Below, in pieces: positions 46,529 to 58,554 of a stretch of DNA of 64,000 nucleotides (its first letter is position 1; every line of letters begins with the position of its first letter). The stretch spans positions 20,148,501-20,212,500 of the forward strand of contig NC_092672.1 in the NCBI RefSeq assembly GCF_964355755.1, read 5' to 3'. The notes beneath the pieces are model-generated. The model was not told the origin of the DNA, searched no databases, and was given only the letters and a program-made list of their open reading frames with translations. The position numbers and the translations under genes were made by a program. The DNA comes from Antedon mediterranea (Eukaryota > Echinodermata > Crinoidea > Comatulida > Antedonidae).

Positions 46529-47789
46529 CTAGATCTAAACTCGTCACTTGAGGACGAGTTTGGTTATCCGCCCGCAACAAAACGTATCTTCCGTATTAAA
46601 GTACTTCTCAGTTATGACTTTTCCAAAAAAAGGTAGCCTATTCAAAATTAAAACTGCCATTTCAGTGTAATAACTAAATAAATCCTTCTAATTAATTCTT
46701 TTCCCGTGATGGGATTCGAACCCGGTACCTCTGATACCAAAGTCGGTTGCACTACACATCGAGCCATATGAGCACCTGCTGAAGAAAATCCGAAGAAAGA
46801 GTCCTCGTTCATTCGGTATGTCGTGAACCCCCCCTCGATGCAAGTTGATTATTACATAATGAACTTAAATCATAATTTTTACTATGATGAAATCTTCACA
46901 AATTTTAAACAGTTACATATTATGAAAGTGCATACTTTCTAGTTTTATATATTAACATGTAAAGAAAAAAGATAAGCGTTATGTTTATTGTTTTGCTCTT
47001 TGAATATGTTTATGTTTGTTTGATGATAATTATTTCAAAAATTACATTTAATATGCAAATAATGTAGCCATCAAACACTTTTAAACATTCAAGACTATAA
47101 TAAATCACACCTATGATTCATACACTGCAAGAAAATAAAATAAAAAATGGGGGTAACCTTGCATTCTGATGAACTGTTTCATTTTTAAAAGTAGACATAT
47201 TTTGCCACATTTTCACAATTTGTTGACGTTTTCATGCGCAACCTGTCATGTTTAACGTGCTCGTAGAGCGCCATTTCAAGTTGAAAAGTGAATAAAATAA
47301 CGTAAAATTGTTAACCGAAGATTTAAAAACACAAATCGTGTAAAAGAAATGCTCAAACGTGTTCCCTGCACCGTGCGCGCGTAAAAATGTGCGCACCTGG
47401 TGGCAATTTTTCAAACGCCTAAAATTACCTGAATCGTGCTCTAATTTAATCAGAAATTGATTTGGAGCATTTTAAAATTTCAATCGCCGTTTACGCGCGC
47501 ACTTTCTAATGTTACAAACTTCTGTAGCGATAAAAAAGTTTGCAATTGATGTGAAGCAAACGTTGTTTAAAATCACGTTAAAAAATATTTATCTGTTTCG
47601 AAATTATTGTCAACTTAAGATTTTCAGAAAATCGCGCGTGACTTACTCTACGCGGATCTGACATCGTCAAAAAGCTTGGCTGCACATCTTCAGTTAAATG
47701 TTTAAATGTTTACAAAGTTACAACATGTTATGTTAACACGTCGCAGAGAAAAGCTGAACACAAAAAGTGGCGGAAATATGGAAGAATAA
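46529..47789 (-). repeat. Array unit 9, minus, 1261 bp
   Basis: CTAG 46529 and hairpin 46537-46561 open the unit. The tRNA-like segment is near 46700-46770 with GGTTCGAATCC (minus). Recurring frame at 47232-47414. It ends at the ATCGCGCGTGACTTAC block and GGCGGAAATATGG. Confidence 0.92.
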
Positions 47790-49049
47790 CTAGATCTGAA
47801 ACTCGTCACTTGGGGACGAGTTTGGTTATCCGCCCGTAACAAAACGTATCTTGCGCATTCAAGTACTTTTCAATCATGACTTTTCCAAAAAGTAGCCTAT
47901 TCGAAATTAAAACTACCCATTCGGTGTAATAACCAAATAAATCCTTTTATTTAATTGTTTTCCCGTGACGGGATTCGATCCCGGTACCACTGATACCAAA
48001 GTCGGTTGCACTACACATCGAGCCATATGAGCACCTGCCGAAGGAAATCCGAAGAAAGTTAACACGTTCATTCGGTATGTCGTGAACCACTCGATGCAAA
48101 TAGATTATTACTTACCAAACTAAATCATAATTTTTACTATGATGAAATCTTCACAAATTTTAACCAGTGACATATTATGAAAGTGCATACTTTTAAGTTT
48201 TATATATTAACATGTGAAGAAAAAAGATAAACGTTATGTTTATTGTTTTGCTCTTTGAAAAAGTTTATGTTTTTTTGATGATAAAAATTTAAAAAATTAT
48301 ATTTAATATGCAAATAAAGTAGCCATCAAACACGTTTTAACTTTCAACACTATAATAAATCAGACCTATGATTCATACACTGCAAGAAAATAAAATAAAA
48401 AATAGGGGTAACCTTGCATTCTGATGAACTGTATCGTTTTTAAAAGTATACATATTTTGCAACATTTTCACAATTTTTTAACATTTTACATGCGCAACCA
48501 GTCATGTTTAACATGCTCGTAGAACGCCATTTGAAGTTGAAAAGTGAATAAAATAACGTAAAATTGTTAACCAAAGATTGAAAAACACAAATCGTGCAAA
48601 AAAAATGCTCATACGTGTTTCCTGCGCCGTGCGCGCGTAAAATTGTGCGCACCTGGTGGCAATTTTTGAAACGCTTAAAATGACCTGAATCGTGCTCTAA
48701 TTTAATCAGAAATTGATTTAGAGCATTTTAAAATTTCAAACGCCGTTTACTCGCGCACTTTCCAATGTTACAAATTTCGGTAGCAATAAAAAAGTTAGCA
48801 ATTGATGTGAAGCAAACGTGGCTAAAAATTACGTTAAAAAATCATCTGTTTCGAAGTTATGATCAACTTAGGATTTTCTGAAAATCGCGCGTGACTTACG
48901 CTACGCGGCTCTGCCAGCGTCCAAAAGCTTGGCTGCACATCTTCAGCTAAATGTCTAAATGTTTACCAAGTTACAACATGTTGTTTTAACAGGTTGCAGA
49001 GAAAAGCTGAACACAAAAATCGGCGGAAATAGAGAAGAATAATAAAAAA
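47790..49049 (-). repeat. Array unit 10, minus, 1260 bp
   Basis: Complete minus unit; recurring frame at 48440-48652; CTGCCAGCGTCC variant in the 5' part, the complement of the variant in plus units 6 and 7. Confidence 0.92.
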
Positions 49050-50312
49050 CTAGATCTTAAACTCGTCACTTGGGGACGAGTTTGGTTATCCGCCCGTAAC
49101 AAAACGTATCTTGCGCATTCAAGTACCTTTCAATCATGACTTTTCCCAAAAGTAGCCTATTCGAAATTAAAACTGCCCTTTCGGTGTAATAACCAAATAA
49201 ATCCTTTTATTTAATTGTTTTCCCGTGACGGGATTCGATCCCGGTACCTCTGATACCAAAGTCGGTTGCACTACACATCGAGCCATATGAGCACCTGCCG
49301 AAGAAAAGCCGAAGAAAGTTTACTCGTTCATTCGGTATGTCGTGAACCACTCTATGCAAATAGATTATTACTTAGCAAACTAAATCATAATTTTTACTAT
49401 GATGAAATCTTCACAAATTTTAAACAGTGACATATTATGAAAGTGCATACTTTTAAGTTTTATATATTAACATGTGAAAAAAAAAGATAAACGTTATGTT
49501 TATTGTTTTGCTCTTTGAAAAAGTTTATGTTTGTTTGATGATAAAAATTTCAAAAAATATATTTAATATGCAAATAATGTAGCCATTAAACACGTTTTAA
49601 CATTCAACACTATAATAAATCAGACCTATGATTCATACATTGCAAGAAAATAAAATAAAAAATGGGGGTAACCTTGCATTCTGATGAACTGTATCATTTT
49701 TAAAAGTATACATATTTTGCAACATTTTCACAATTTTTTAACATTTTACGTGCGCAACCAGACATGTTTAACGTGCTCGTAGAACGCCATTTGAAGTTGA
49801 AAAGTAAATAAAATAACATAAAATTGTTAACCGAAGATTGAAAAACACAAATCGTGCAAAAGAAATGTTCATACGTGTTTCCTGCGCCGTGCGCGCGTAA
49901 AAATGTGCGCACCTGGTGGCAATTTTTCAAACACTTAAAATGACCTGAATCGTGCTCTAATTTAATCAGAAATTGATTTAGGGCATTTTAAAATTTCAAA
50001 CGCCGTTTACTCGCGCACTTTCCAATGTTACAAATTTCGGTAGCGATAAAAAAGTTAGAAATTGATGTGAAGCAAACGTGGCTCAAAGTTACGTTAAAAA
50101 ATATTCATCTGTTTCAAAGTTATGATCAACTTAGGATTTTCTGAAAATCGCGCGTGACTTACGCTACGCGGCTCTGCCAGCGTCCAAAAGCTTGGCTGCA
50201 CATCTTCAGCTAAATTTCTAAATGTTTACCAAGTTACAACATGTTATGTTAACAGGTTGCAGAGAAAAGCTGAACACAAAAATCGGCGGAAATAGAGAAG
50301 AATAATAAAAAA
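49050..50312 (-). repeat. Array unit 11, minus, 1263 bp
   Basis: Complete minus unit; recurring frame at 49700-49930 starts MKNCHQVRTFLRAHGAGNTY and runs 76 codons; CTGCCAGCGTCC variant present. Confidence 0.92.
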
Positions 50313-51584
50313 CTAGATCTTAAACTCGTCACTTGAGGACGAGTTTGGTTATCCGCCCGCAACAAAACGTATCTTGCGTATTAAAGTACTTCTCAGTTAT
50401 GACTTTTCCAAAAAAAGTAGCCTATTCAAAAGTAAAACTGCCCTTTCGGTGTAATAACCATTTAAGTCCTGTTATTTAATTACTTTCCCGTGATGGGATT
50501 CGAACCCGGTACATCTGATACCAAAGCCGGTGGCACTACACACCGAGCCATATGAGCACCTGCTGAAGAGAATCCGAAGAAAGTTAACTCGTCCATTCGG
50601 TATGTCGTGAACCACTCGATGCAAATAGATTATTACTTTCCAAACTATATCATAATTTTCACTATGATGAAATCTTCACAAATTTTAACCAGTGACATAT
50701 TATGAAAGTGCATACTTTTTAGTTTTATATATTAACATGTGAAGAAAAAAGATAAACGTTATGTTTATTGTTTTGTTCTTTGAAAAAGTTTATGTTTGTT
50801 TGATGATAAAAATTTCAAAAATTATATTTAATATGCAAATAATGTAGCCATCAAACACGTTTTAACATTCAACACTATAATAAATCAGACCTATGATTCA
50901 TACACTGCAAGAAAATAAAATAAAAAATAGGGGTAACCTTGCATTCTGATGAACTGTATCATTTTTAAAAGTATACATATTTTGCAACATTTTCACAATT
51001 TTTTAACATTTTACGTGCGCAACCAGTCATGTTTAACGTGCTCGTAGAACGCCATTTGAAGTTGAAAAGTGAATAAAATAACGTAAAATTGTTAACCGAA
51101 GATTGAAAAACACAAATCGTGCAAAAGAAATGCTCATACGTGTTTCCTGCACCGTGCGCGCGTAAAAATGTGCGCACCTGGTGGCAATTTTTCAAACGCT
51201 TAAAATGACCTGAATCGTGCTCTAATTAAATCAGAAATTGATTTGGAGCATTTTAAAATTTCAAAAGCCGTTTACGCGCGCACTTTCCAATGTTTCAACT
51301 TTCGGTAGCGATAAAAAAGTTAGCAATTGATGTGAAGCAAACGTGGCTGAAAATGACGTTAAAAAATATTTATCGTTTTCGAAGTTATGATCAATTTAAG
51401 ATTTTCTGAAAATCGCACGTAACTTACGCTACGCGGCTCTGCCAGCGTCCAAAAGCTTGGCTGCACATCTTCAGCTAAATGTCTAAATGTTTACCAAGTT
51501 ACAACATGTTATGTTAACAAGTTGCAGAGAAAAGCTGAACACAAAAATCGGCGGAAATCGAGAAGAATAATAAAAAAAAAGTAA
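50313..51584 (-). repeat. Array unit 12, minus
   Basis: Complete minus unit; recurring frame at 50965-51195, 76 codons, nearly identical to that of unit 11. CTGCCAGCGTCC variant near 51440. Followed by mirror-image hairpin repeats. Confidence 0.92.
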
Positions 51585-51727
51585 CACTACAATTCCAAGG
51601 GCTTATCCGCTTGAGGCGGATAACCAAAAAGTAACACTACAATTCCAAGGGCTTATCCGCTTGAGGCGGATAACCAAAAAGTAACACTACAATTCCAAGG
51701 GCTTATCCGCTTGAGGCGGATAACCAA
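51585..51727 (-). repeat. Three tandem hairpins, mirror of 40.6-41.0 kb block
   Basis: Three near-identical 50-bp units GTAACACTACAATTCCAAGG + GCTTATCCGC TTGAG GCGGATAA. This is the same small repeat as at 40637, on the other strand, and again at a unit junction. Confidence 0.93.
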
Positions 51728-52569
51728 CTAGACATGGAACTCGTCACTTGAGGACGAGTTTGGTTATCCGCCCGCATCAAACCGTATCTTGCGCATTCAA
51801 GTACTTTTCATTTATGACTTTTCAAAAAAGTATCGTATTCAAAATTAAAACGGACCTTTCGGTTTAATAACCAAATAAATCCTTTTATTTAATTGTTTTC
51901 GCCTGATGGGATTCGAACCCGGTACCTCTGATACCAAAGGCGGTTGCACTACACATCGAGTCATATGAGCACCTGCTGAAGAAAATCCGAAGAAAGATTA
52001 CTCGTTCACTCGGTATGTCGTGAACCCCTCGATGCAAGTTGATTATTACATACCGAACTAAATCATAATTTTTACTATGATGAAATCTTCACAAATTTCA
52101 AACAGTAACATATTATGAAAGTGCATACTTTCAAGTTTTATATAATAACATGTGAAGAAAAAAGATGAATGTTATGTTTATTGTTTTGCTCTTTGAAAAT
52201 GTTATTGCTTGTTTGATGATAAAAATTTCAAAAAATATTTTTAATATGCAAATAATGTATCCATCAAACACGTTTTAACATTCAACCCTATAATAAATCA
52301 GACCTATGATTCATACACTGCAAGAAAATAAAATAAAAAATTGGGGTAACCTTGCATTCTGATGAACTGTATCGCTTTTAAAAGTAGACATATTTTGCAA
52401 CATTTTCACAATTTTTTGACATTTTACGTGCGCAACCAGTCATGTTTAACATGCTCGTAGAACGTCATTTTAAGTTGAATAGTGATTAAAATAACGTAAA
52501 ATTGTTAACCGAAGATTGAAAAACACAAATTGTGCAAAAGAAATGTTCATACGTGTTCCCTGCGCCGTG
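51728..52569 (-). repeat. Array unit 13, minus, truncated
   Basis: CTAG 51728, hairpin, tRNA-like segment near 51905-51970 and AT-rich part. The unit stops in the middle of its CCTGCGCCGTG string at 52569, where ordinary intron sequence begins. Confidence 0.88.
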
Positions 52570-52848
52570 AAATAAAATTGATTATAGATGATATAGTTAG
52601 TATACTGTTATCTGTTTAATATTTCAGAATATAAATACCTTCATCATGAGCATAAGAATAGTTTACAAAAAAACAATACATTTTACAATGCTTTGTAGAA
52701 ATAATCATTTAAAATTGATTGTTGTTTTTAGAAAAATTATTTCATCATTGAAAAAAATATTAACTTTTATTAAATTAAGGATATTTATAAGATTATTAAT
52801 ATTAGTCATGTTTTGTAACTGTTGTTTATTATTTAATATTTTCAATAG

Positions 52849-52947
52849 GATGGCTGGACAGCATTAATATATGCTGCTAATGCAGGTAATACAACCATCT
52901 GCCAACTGGTCTTAGATGGTGGAGCTGATGTCAATATGCAGACTAAT
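52849..52947 (+). CDS. Ankyrin-repeat exon 4 of those visible
   Basis: A 99-bp phase-0 exon with acceptor TTTCAATAG and donor GTAAGT. It encodes one 33-residue repeat: DGWTALIYAANAGNTTICQL, then LDGGADVNMQTN. The DG.TAL, AA..G and GADVN positions match the ankyrin consensus, with N in place of the H of GH. It lies only about 280 bases beyond the array's right end, so the array has not disturbed the splice site. The donor implies that more exons lie to the right of the window; none was found before 64000. Confidence 0.93.
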
Positions 52948-54519
52948 GTAAGTCATACACACAGTTTATAACATTAATTTAACCTTCAGTGAAACAAATC
53001 AATAAATTGAAACAATTGTTTTTAGAATTTAGATGACTACCACCACTATAAGACTTTAGGAAAATCATATATAATATCTCTATGGGAAGATTAATTTAGT
53101 TGACAATACACTACTGTAGTATCCATGTTATTATACTATTGTAGTTATATTATAATAATACCAATTCTTGTAACAAACTTATTTTAAATATATCTTGTAC
53201 ATTCTTAAAATGAATAGAATAACACAATACTGGTGTGTATATAGGTCAATATAGAAATGATGAATATTATAAGTTATAAACACATGCGTAATAACTTATT
53301 TTCTTCTTTTTTACAAATTATCATACTATTACTATTCTATTTAAATTTGCAATCAAATTTTTGTATTAAGAACATGTATACTTCAAGTTACTTGTTTACA
53401 CACTGTTATACCATAACATTAATATGTGTATTCAATAATATACACATTTATTTTCCATAATTCATTGCCGAATGCTGCTTTTAGAAATAAAGTGTGAAAT
53501 GAATTTTACACCACAGTTTTTAAAAATGTTTGCTATTGATTAATAAAAATGCTGATAGCATACACCTCAATCATCAAAGTAAAATTAAAATGGTATTAAA
53601 GTTGGTATGTTTTTATAAATTGATAACATTCAATAGAATACTCATAACACTTTTCTTAGCATAAACTCCTTTTGAACATTAACTTATTTTAGTATGCGAG
53701 GCAAGTTAGATGATTTGTCAAGTTGTATTTTAAATTTTAGGGCTTTCAACAATCTACAACATTTTAATTTTTATGAGCTAATTAAAATACAATATCTAGC
53801 TATTATTTGGCTTTTCAAAATCTACAGTATTCTAGCTAATTTTGGGTTATTTAAATCTAATTGTGAATTGCTATAAGGCCACATAACAAAAATGATGATT
53901 ATGTATTAAAATGTACCACATGTATAGTAATGAACACAATGATGATGAAAACAATTATGAAGTATCATATCAAAAAGATGTATACTGTCTCACTTTGGAA
54001 TAATTTGTGTGACAAATATTTAAAAGTGTGATAATTACAGGATATTACAACAATAGTGAAACAGTAAAACATGAGAACATTTTAAAATTAAATAATTATT
54101 ATGTTAAGTATGATTTATAAAGTTATTCTTCACATTTTCATCGATATTTAAACTATTGAACAAGCCAACACTACAGTACATAAATAGCAAAGCCTATTAC
54201 AATGCTATCACAATATCTCCAATAAAGTAATGTTGAAAGTTTTTACTTATTATATAGTAGAAGGTATTTGATATGTAATGCCTAATTTTAATAATAAGAC
54301 CTGTATGAATCATCAATAGTTACAAATTGTAAAAAAATGTTGAGTCTTAATTTAATTTTGTTTGCATGGTCACTCACTATGCTATAAGATCATAGAGGTA
54401 ATAATTGCATTTAACTTAACTGTGGAATAGCTTTGTGTCACATAATACAACTATTCTATTGATCAGGTTTTTCAGTCACATACTATCTCTGATTAAAATG
54501 AATTTATTTGACCATACAG
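52948..54519. other. Intron, no gene supported
   Basis: AT-rich with short frames of no recognisable content. Confidence 0.5.
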
Positions 54520-55840
54520 TAGCTTAATTTGTTTCTTAATGATTCCTCTACAGTGCTGTACTTAATAACAATGTCACCATACAGTAGCTTGATTTGTTTC
54601 TTAATGATTCCTCTAAAGTATTGTACTTAATAACAATGTCACCATACAGTAGCTTGATTTGTTTCTTAATGATTCCACTACATACTGTACTTAATAACAA
54701 TGTCACCATACAGTAGCTTGATTTGTTTCTTAATGATTCCACTACATACTGTACTTAATAACAATGACACCATACAGAGCTTGATTTGTTTCTTAATGAT
54801 TCCTCTACAGTATTGTACTTAATAACAATGACACCATACAGAGCTTGATTTGTTTCTTAATGATTCCTCTACAGTACTGTTCTTAATAACAATGTCACCA
54901 TACAGTAGCTTGATTTGTTTCTTAATGATTCCTCTACAGTACTGTTCTTAATAACAATGTCACCATACAGTAGCTTGATTTGTTTCTTAATGAATCCTCT
55001 ACAGTAGGCCTACTGTACTTAATAACAATGTCACCATACAGAGCTTGATTTGTTTCTTAATGATTCCTCTACAGTATTGTACTTAATAACAATGACACCA
55101 TACAGAGCTTGATTTGTTTCTTAATGATTCCTCTACAGTACTGTACTTGATAACAATGTCACTATAGTAGCTTGATTTGTTTCTTAATAATTCCTCTACA
55201 GTACTGTTCTTAATAACAATGTCACCATACAGTAGCTTGATTTGTTTCTTAATGAATCCTCTACAGTAGGCCTACTGTACTTAATAACAATGTCACCATA
55301 CAGAGCTTGATTTGTTTCTTAATGATTCCTCTACAGTATTGTACTTAATAACAATGACACCATACAGAGCTTGATTTGTTTCTTAATGATTCCTCTACAG
55401 TATTGTACTTAATAACAATGACACCATACAGAGCTTGATTTGTTTCTTAATGATTCCTCTACAGTACTGTTCTTAATAACAATGTCACCATACAGTAGCT
55501 TGATTTGTTTCCTAATGATTCCTCTACAGTACTGTTCTTAATAACAATGTCACCATACAGTAGCTTGATTTGTTTCTTAATGAATCCTCTACAGTAGGCC
55601 TACTGTACTTAATAACAATGTCACCATACAGAGCTTGATTTGTTTCTTAATGATTCCTCTACAGTATTGTACTTAATAACAATGTCACTATACAGTAGCT
55701 TGATTTGTTTCTTAATGATTCCTCTACAGTACTGACTTAATAACAATGTCACTATAGTAGCTTGATTTGTTTCTTAATGATTCCTCTACAGTACTGTACT
55801 TAATAACAATGTCACCATACAGTAGCTTGATATGATGATC
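54520..55840. repeat. 64-bp minisatellite, about 20 units, with higher-order pattern
   Basis: The unit is AGCTTGATTTGTTTCTTAAT + GATTCCTCTACAGTACTGTA + CTTAATAACAATGTCACCATACAGT. Variants alternate (GTCACC/GACACC, CAGTAGC/CAGAGC). The variant ACAGTAGGCCTACTGT appears at 55001, 55263 and 55591, four and five units apart, so multi-unit blocks have been copied together. Confidence 0.95.
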
Positions 55841-55961
55841 TAACGTCAATAGAGATGTACCTTTGATTATGTTTGAATTGAAACTTTAACAGTATTTTTT
55901 TTTTCATTTGCTTTTTTATTTTCAATTATTACTTTTTAAGGGTGCATATTACATACATAAA

Positions 55962-56368
55962 CCATTTATATTGCGCCTTATCAAAACATTTCAACATGCA
56001 TAACAGATAACTAAACTAAACGATAATGAAATAATAAAAAATAAGAGAAGAATGTCTACCAATAGATAAAGACCAACTCTGGACGACCAATAACGTACAA
56101 ATATTTTGATATATCTTCACTACTTATTTAGTGATTAGATTTTTCCATTTTTTTTTTTTTTTTTGGGTTTATACTGCTTTTGACAAATATTGTGCCTTAG
56201 TGAAGAACATTCTGTCTATGCATATAATCACAACATGCACAAATAGAATACTCTGTCTTTGACATATAAAATGACTAATAACATGCACTCTGTGGAAAGG
56301 AGTTATCTCTTCTGTGCTCTTTAGCAAATCACAAGTACAGGTTCTCCCAGACTCAGTTGTTTTTTTTA
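55962..56368 (-). mobile_element. 0.4-kb interspersed repeat, copy 1 (LINE 3' tail-like)
   Basis: Nearly identical to 60410-60827 in the same orientation. On the minus strand it starts ACAACTGAGTCTGGGAGAAC, has a central A-run (T56150-T56165 on the plus strand) and ends TTGATAAGGCGCAATATAAA, which resembles the GCGCTATATAA tails of CR1/L2-superclade LINEs. No coding frame. It may be a 5'-truncated LINE 3'UTR or a SINE. Confidence 0.8.
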
Positions 56369-57330
56369 TTTGTGCACTTTTAAACAACATGACACACTCA
56401 CTACACTATATTTGTACTTATTAAAGTGTTTTCCATTTCTTATGAATGACCAATGACATGCACTACAACTGTGAAGGGTTGTTTAAACAACCGATAACAT
56501 ATGGATCTAGTAACAGCATATTCCTTCTACAGTTTTAACAACCACAAGCATGCACTACTACTAGTACCAGAATATTAGGGCTGGCAGGTCAAACAGCCAA
56601 TAATGAATTCCAGGCTTTTTTAGATTGTTATCACACCCACATTTTATTCATCATCAATCAATCAAATAAATATTCTAAGAACTATTTTTAATGGATTTCA
56701 TTCTAGCAAAACGCAGTTTTAAATGATATTTAAATCTCAGTACAATTTAGTTGGTGTACAAAGGAATAATAGAAATTGTATTTTCTCCCATAAACAAGTT
56801 GATGATATGTATTGTATTATTAGATCAGGGAGTTGTTTACAACTCCCTGATTAGATTTAAAGAAAATTATAAGTAGTCCTATAGTGTAAAGAGGGCAATC
56901 CGAACCTTAATTTTTAAGCCCTGAAAGAAAGGGGATTACAAAAATACTAAAATTATAAAAAGATGGGAATTTTAAATAGAACAGTAAAAATGGCTTGGCA
57001 GTAAAATTTGTTGATGTCTTTATAATGTTTGTTTTATCTTCAATACCCATATTCTAGGTTTCTATTGTATTCAGTTTATATCATCAGTTCATATGTAATA
57101 ACATTCTTCTACTGAGAACCACCAATTTATCACTTTTTCCACTTACATCAAAAGCAATACTACAGTAATGTTTATGATGAACTATTATAATTTTCAATCT
57201 TTGAAGCAATAATTCTATTTAAAGCAATTTCAGATTCAGTAAAATGCATAAAATCTTAAATGTTGTAGTAAGCAATATTAATGGTTTGGATTGATTAGAT
57301 CTGATAATGATAATTTCACTGCCATGTTAA
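56369..57330. other. Intron, no gene; one hairpin
   Basis: At 56824-56851 ATCAGGGAGTTGT / ACAACTCCCTGAT form a perfect 13-bp stem with a 2-base loop, a shape often found at ends of invertebrate repeats. Otherwise nothing recognised. Confidence 0.5.
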
Positions 57331-57590
57331 TTACACATTAAATTATACACTCTAAACCCAATTCCAAACACTAAAGATACTATAATAATAGAAGTCAGTA
57401 ATCAACAAGTATTACACATTACATTATACACTCTAAACCCACTCATTCCAAACACTAAAGACGCTATAATAATAGAAGTCAGTAATCAACAAGTATTACA
57501 CATTACATTATACACTCTAAACCCACTCATTCCAAACACTAAAGACACTATAATAATAGAAGTCAGTAATCAACAAGTATTACAAGTTTG
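57331..57590 (+). repeat. Three-copy tandem repeat, unit about 86 bp
   Basis: TATACACTCTAAACCCACTC, CCAAACACTAAAGA and ATAATAGAAGTCAGTAATCA recur three times with very few differences. The first copy lacks the ACTC of CCCACTCATTCC. Confidence 0.9.
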
Positions 57591-57933
57591 TTAAAAATAT
57601 ATATTTTAAAAAAAAGAATAGCGAGAGAGAGCTGATAACACATGTATTTAGTAGAAGATTTTACACCATTTAAAAAAAAAATTTTTCAATTTGAGAGTTA
57701 TATTACACTGATGTAAATTAATTCAGCCCACCTATCTCCAATTAAACAAAATTTATATTTAATAGATGATACAATCTGTTTTATATTTCAGAATTTAAAT
57801 ATACATGTTTTGGTGCATAAAATGTCATAAGTACTTTTTTTATTGACCGAAAGCATAATGTATATTTTCAAATGTAAAACAAATTGGAATAGCTCACACA
57901 AAACAATAAATTGTACTATGCTTTAATATAAAA

Positions 57934-57964
57934 CTAGAATTTAATTCGTCACTTTGACGAATTA
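57934..57964 (-). repeat. CTAG plus hairpin, related to the array termini
   Basis: CTAG at 57934-57937 precedes stem TAATTCGTCA / TGACGAATTA with loop CTT. On the minus strand that is a hairpin, a four-base gap, CTAG, then T, the same layout as the array units. The inner GTCACTT also matches the array hairpin. It may be the 3' end of a related element whose body is not recognisable. Confidence 0.5.
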
Positions 57965-58220
57965 TAGGTGATCATTTTTATAATTTTACTAATACTTAAT
58001 TTTTAAAGAAACATGCACGTACATTAAATATTACCGCAAAATATTGATTTATGCATTTTTTATGCCCTGATGGATAAATGCTTATGATGCTGATTGGTGC
58101 CTATTAGTGTCAAATAGAATATTTATGCTCTATACTGTACTGTATATCAGTGTAACATTATGTGAAATTACGGGACCCACATTATGTTTGAATTTTTTGG
58201 TTTGAATATGTTATCAAAAT

Positions 58221-58284
58221 AAACTTGAAGTTTTTTTTTTTTTTTTTTTTTTATTCATTTCATCAAAAAAAAAAACTTGAAGTT
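58221..58284 (-). mobile_element. Ultra-short poly(A) retro-insertion with 12-bp TSD
   Basis: AAACTTGAAGTT occurs at 58221-58232 and again at 58273-58284. Between lie a long T run (to 58252), ATTCATTTCATC and part of an A run. On the minus strand this reads GATGAAATGAATAAAAAA..., an AATAAA joined to a poly(A) tail. It looks like a retrotransposition event that copied little more than the tail. Confidence 0.6.
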
Positions 58285-58554
58285 GACAATTTCAAAAGAT
58301 AATGAAGTGAGCAACAAAATATAAGATTTGGAAGAAAATTTGGCATGTAGATGTGCAGTGCGCGCTCTTTGAAAATTTTATAAATTGTACGAAAGATTTT
58401 TATAAATTTGATGAAAGAGATGAAAAAACTACTTTTTAAATTCAACTGCAAAATCTATGAATTGTCCCTTACATGCCACTCAGTTCGAATTAACAGGGAT
58501 GAGTGTATCTTTAAAAGATGAAAATAATGAATACGATGTAGGCCTACAGTACAT
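58285..58554. other. Stretch upstream of an acidic frame
   Basis: MSVSLKDENNEYD near 58503 is protein-like but in a different frame from the segment that follows. No clear gene. Confidence 0.35.

Noticed and set aside
37545-51970. The tRNA-like segments as functional tRNA genes
   Set aside because: A and B boxes are present, but no acceptor stem pairs and the T-stem has only about three good pairs.
36060-52400. Hammerhead ribozyme, because CTGATGA occurs in each unit
   Set aside because: No GAAA and closing stems lie at the required distances after CTGATGA.
35692-52569. CRISPR array
   Set aside because: Eukaryotic DNA with 1.26-kb units and no short repeat-spacer pattern; hairpin repeats have constant spacers.
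54548-54742. Minus-strand frame with repeated NKSSYCMVTLLLS
   Set aside because: Translation of the 64-bp minisatellite.
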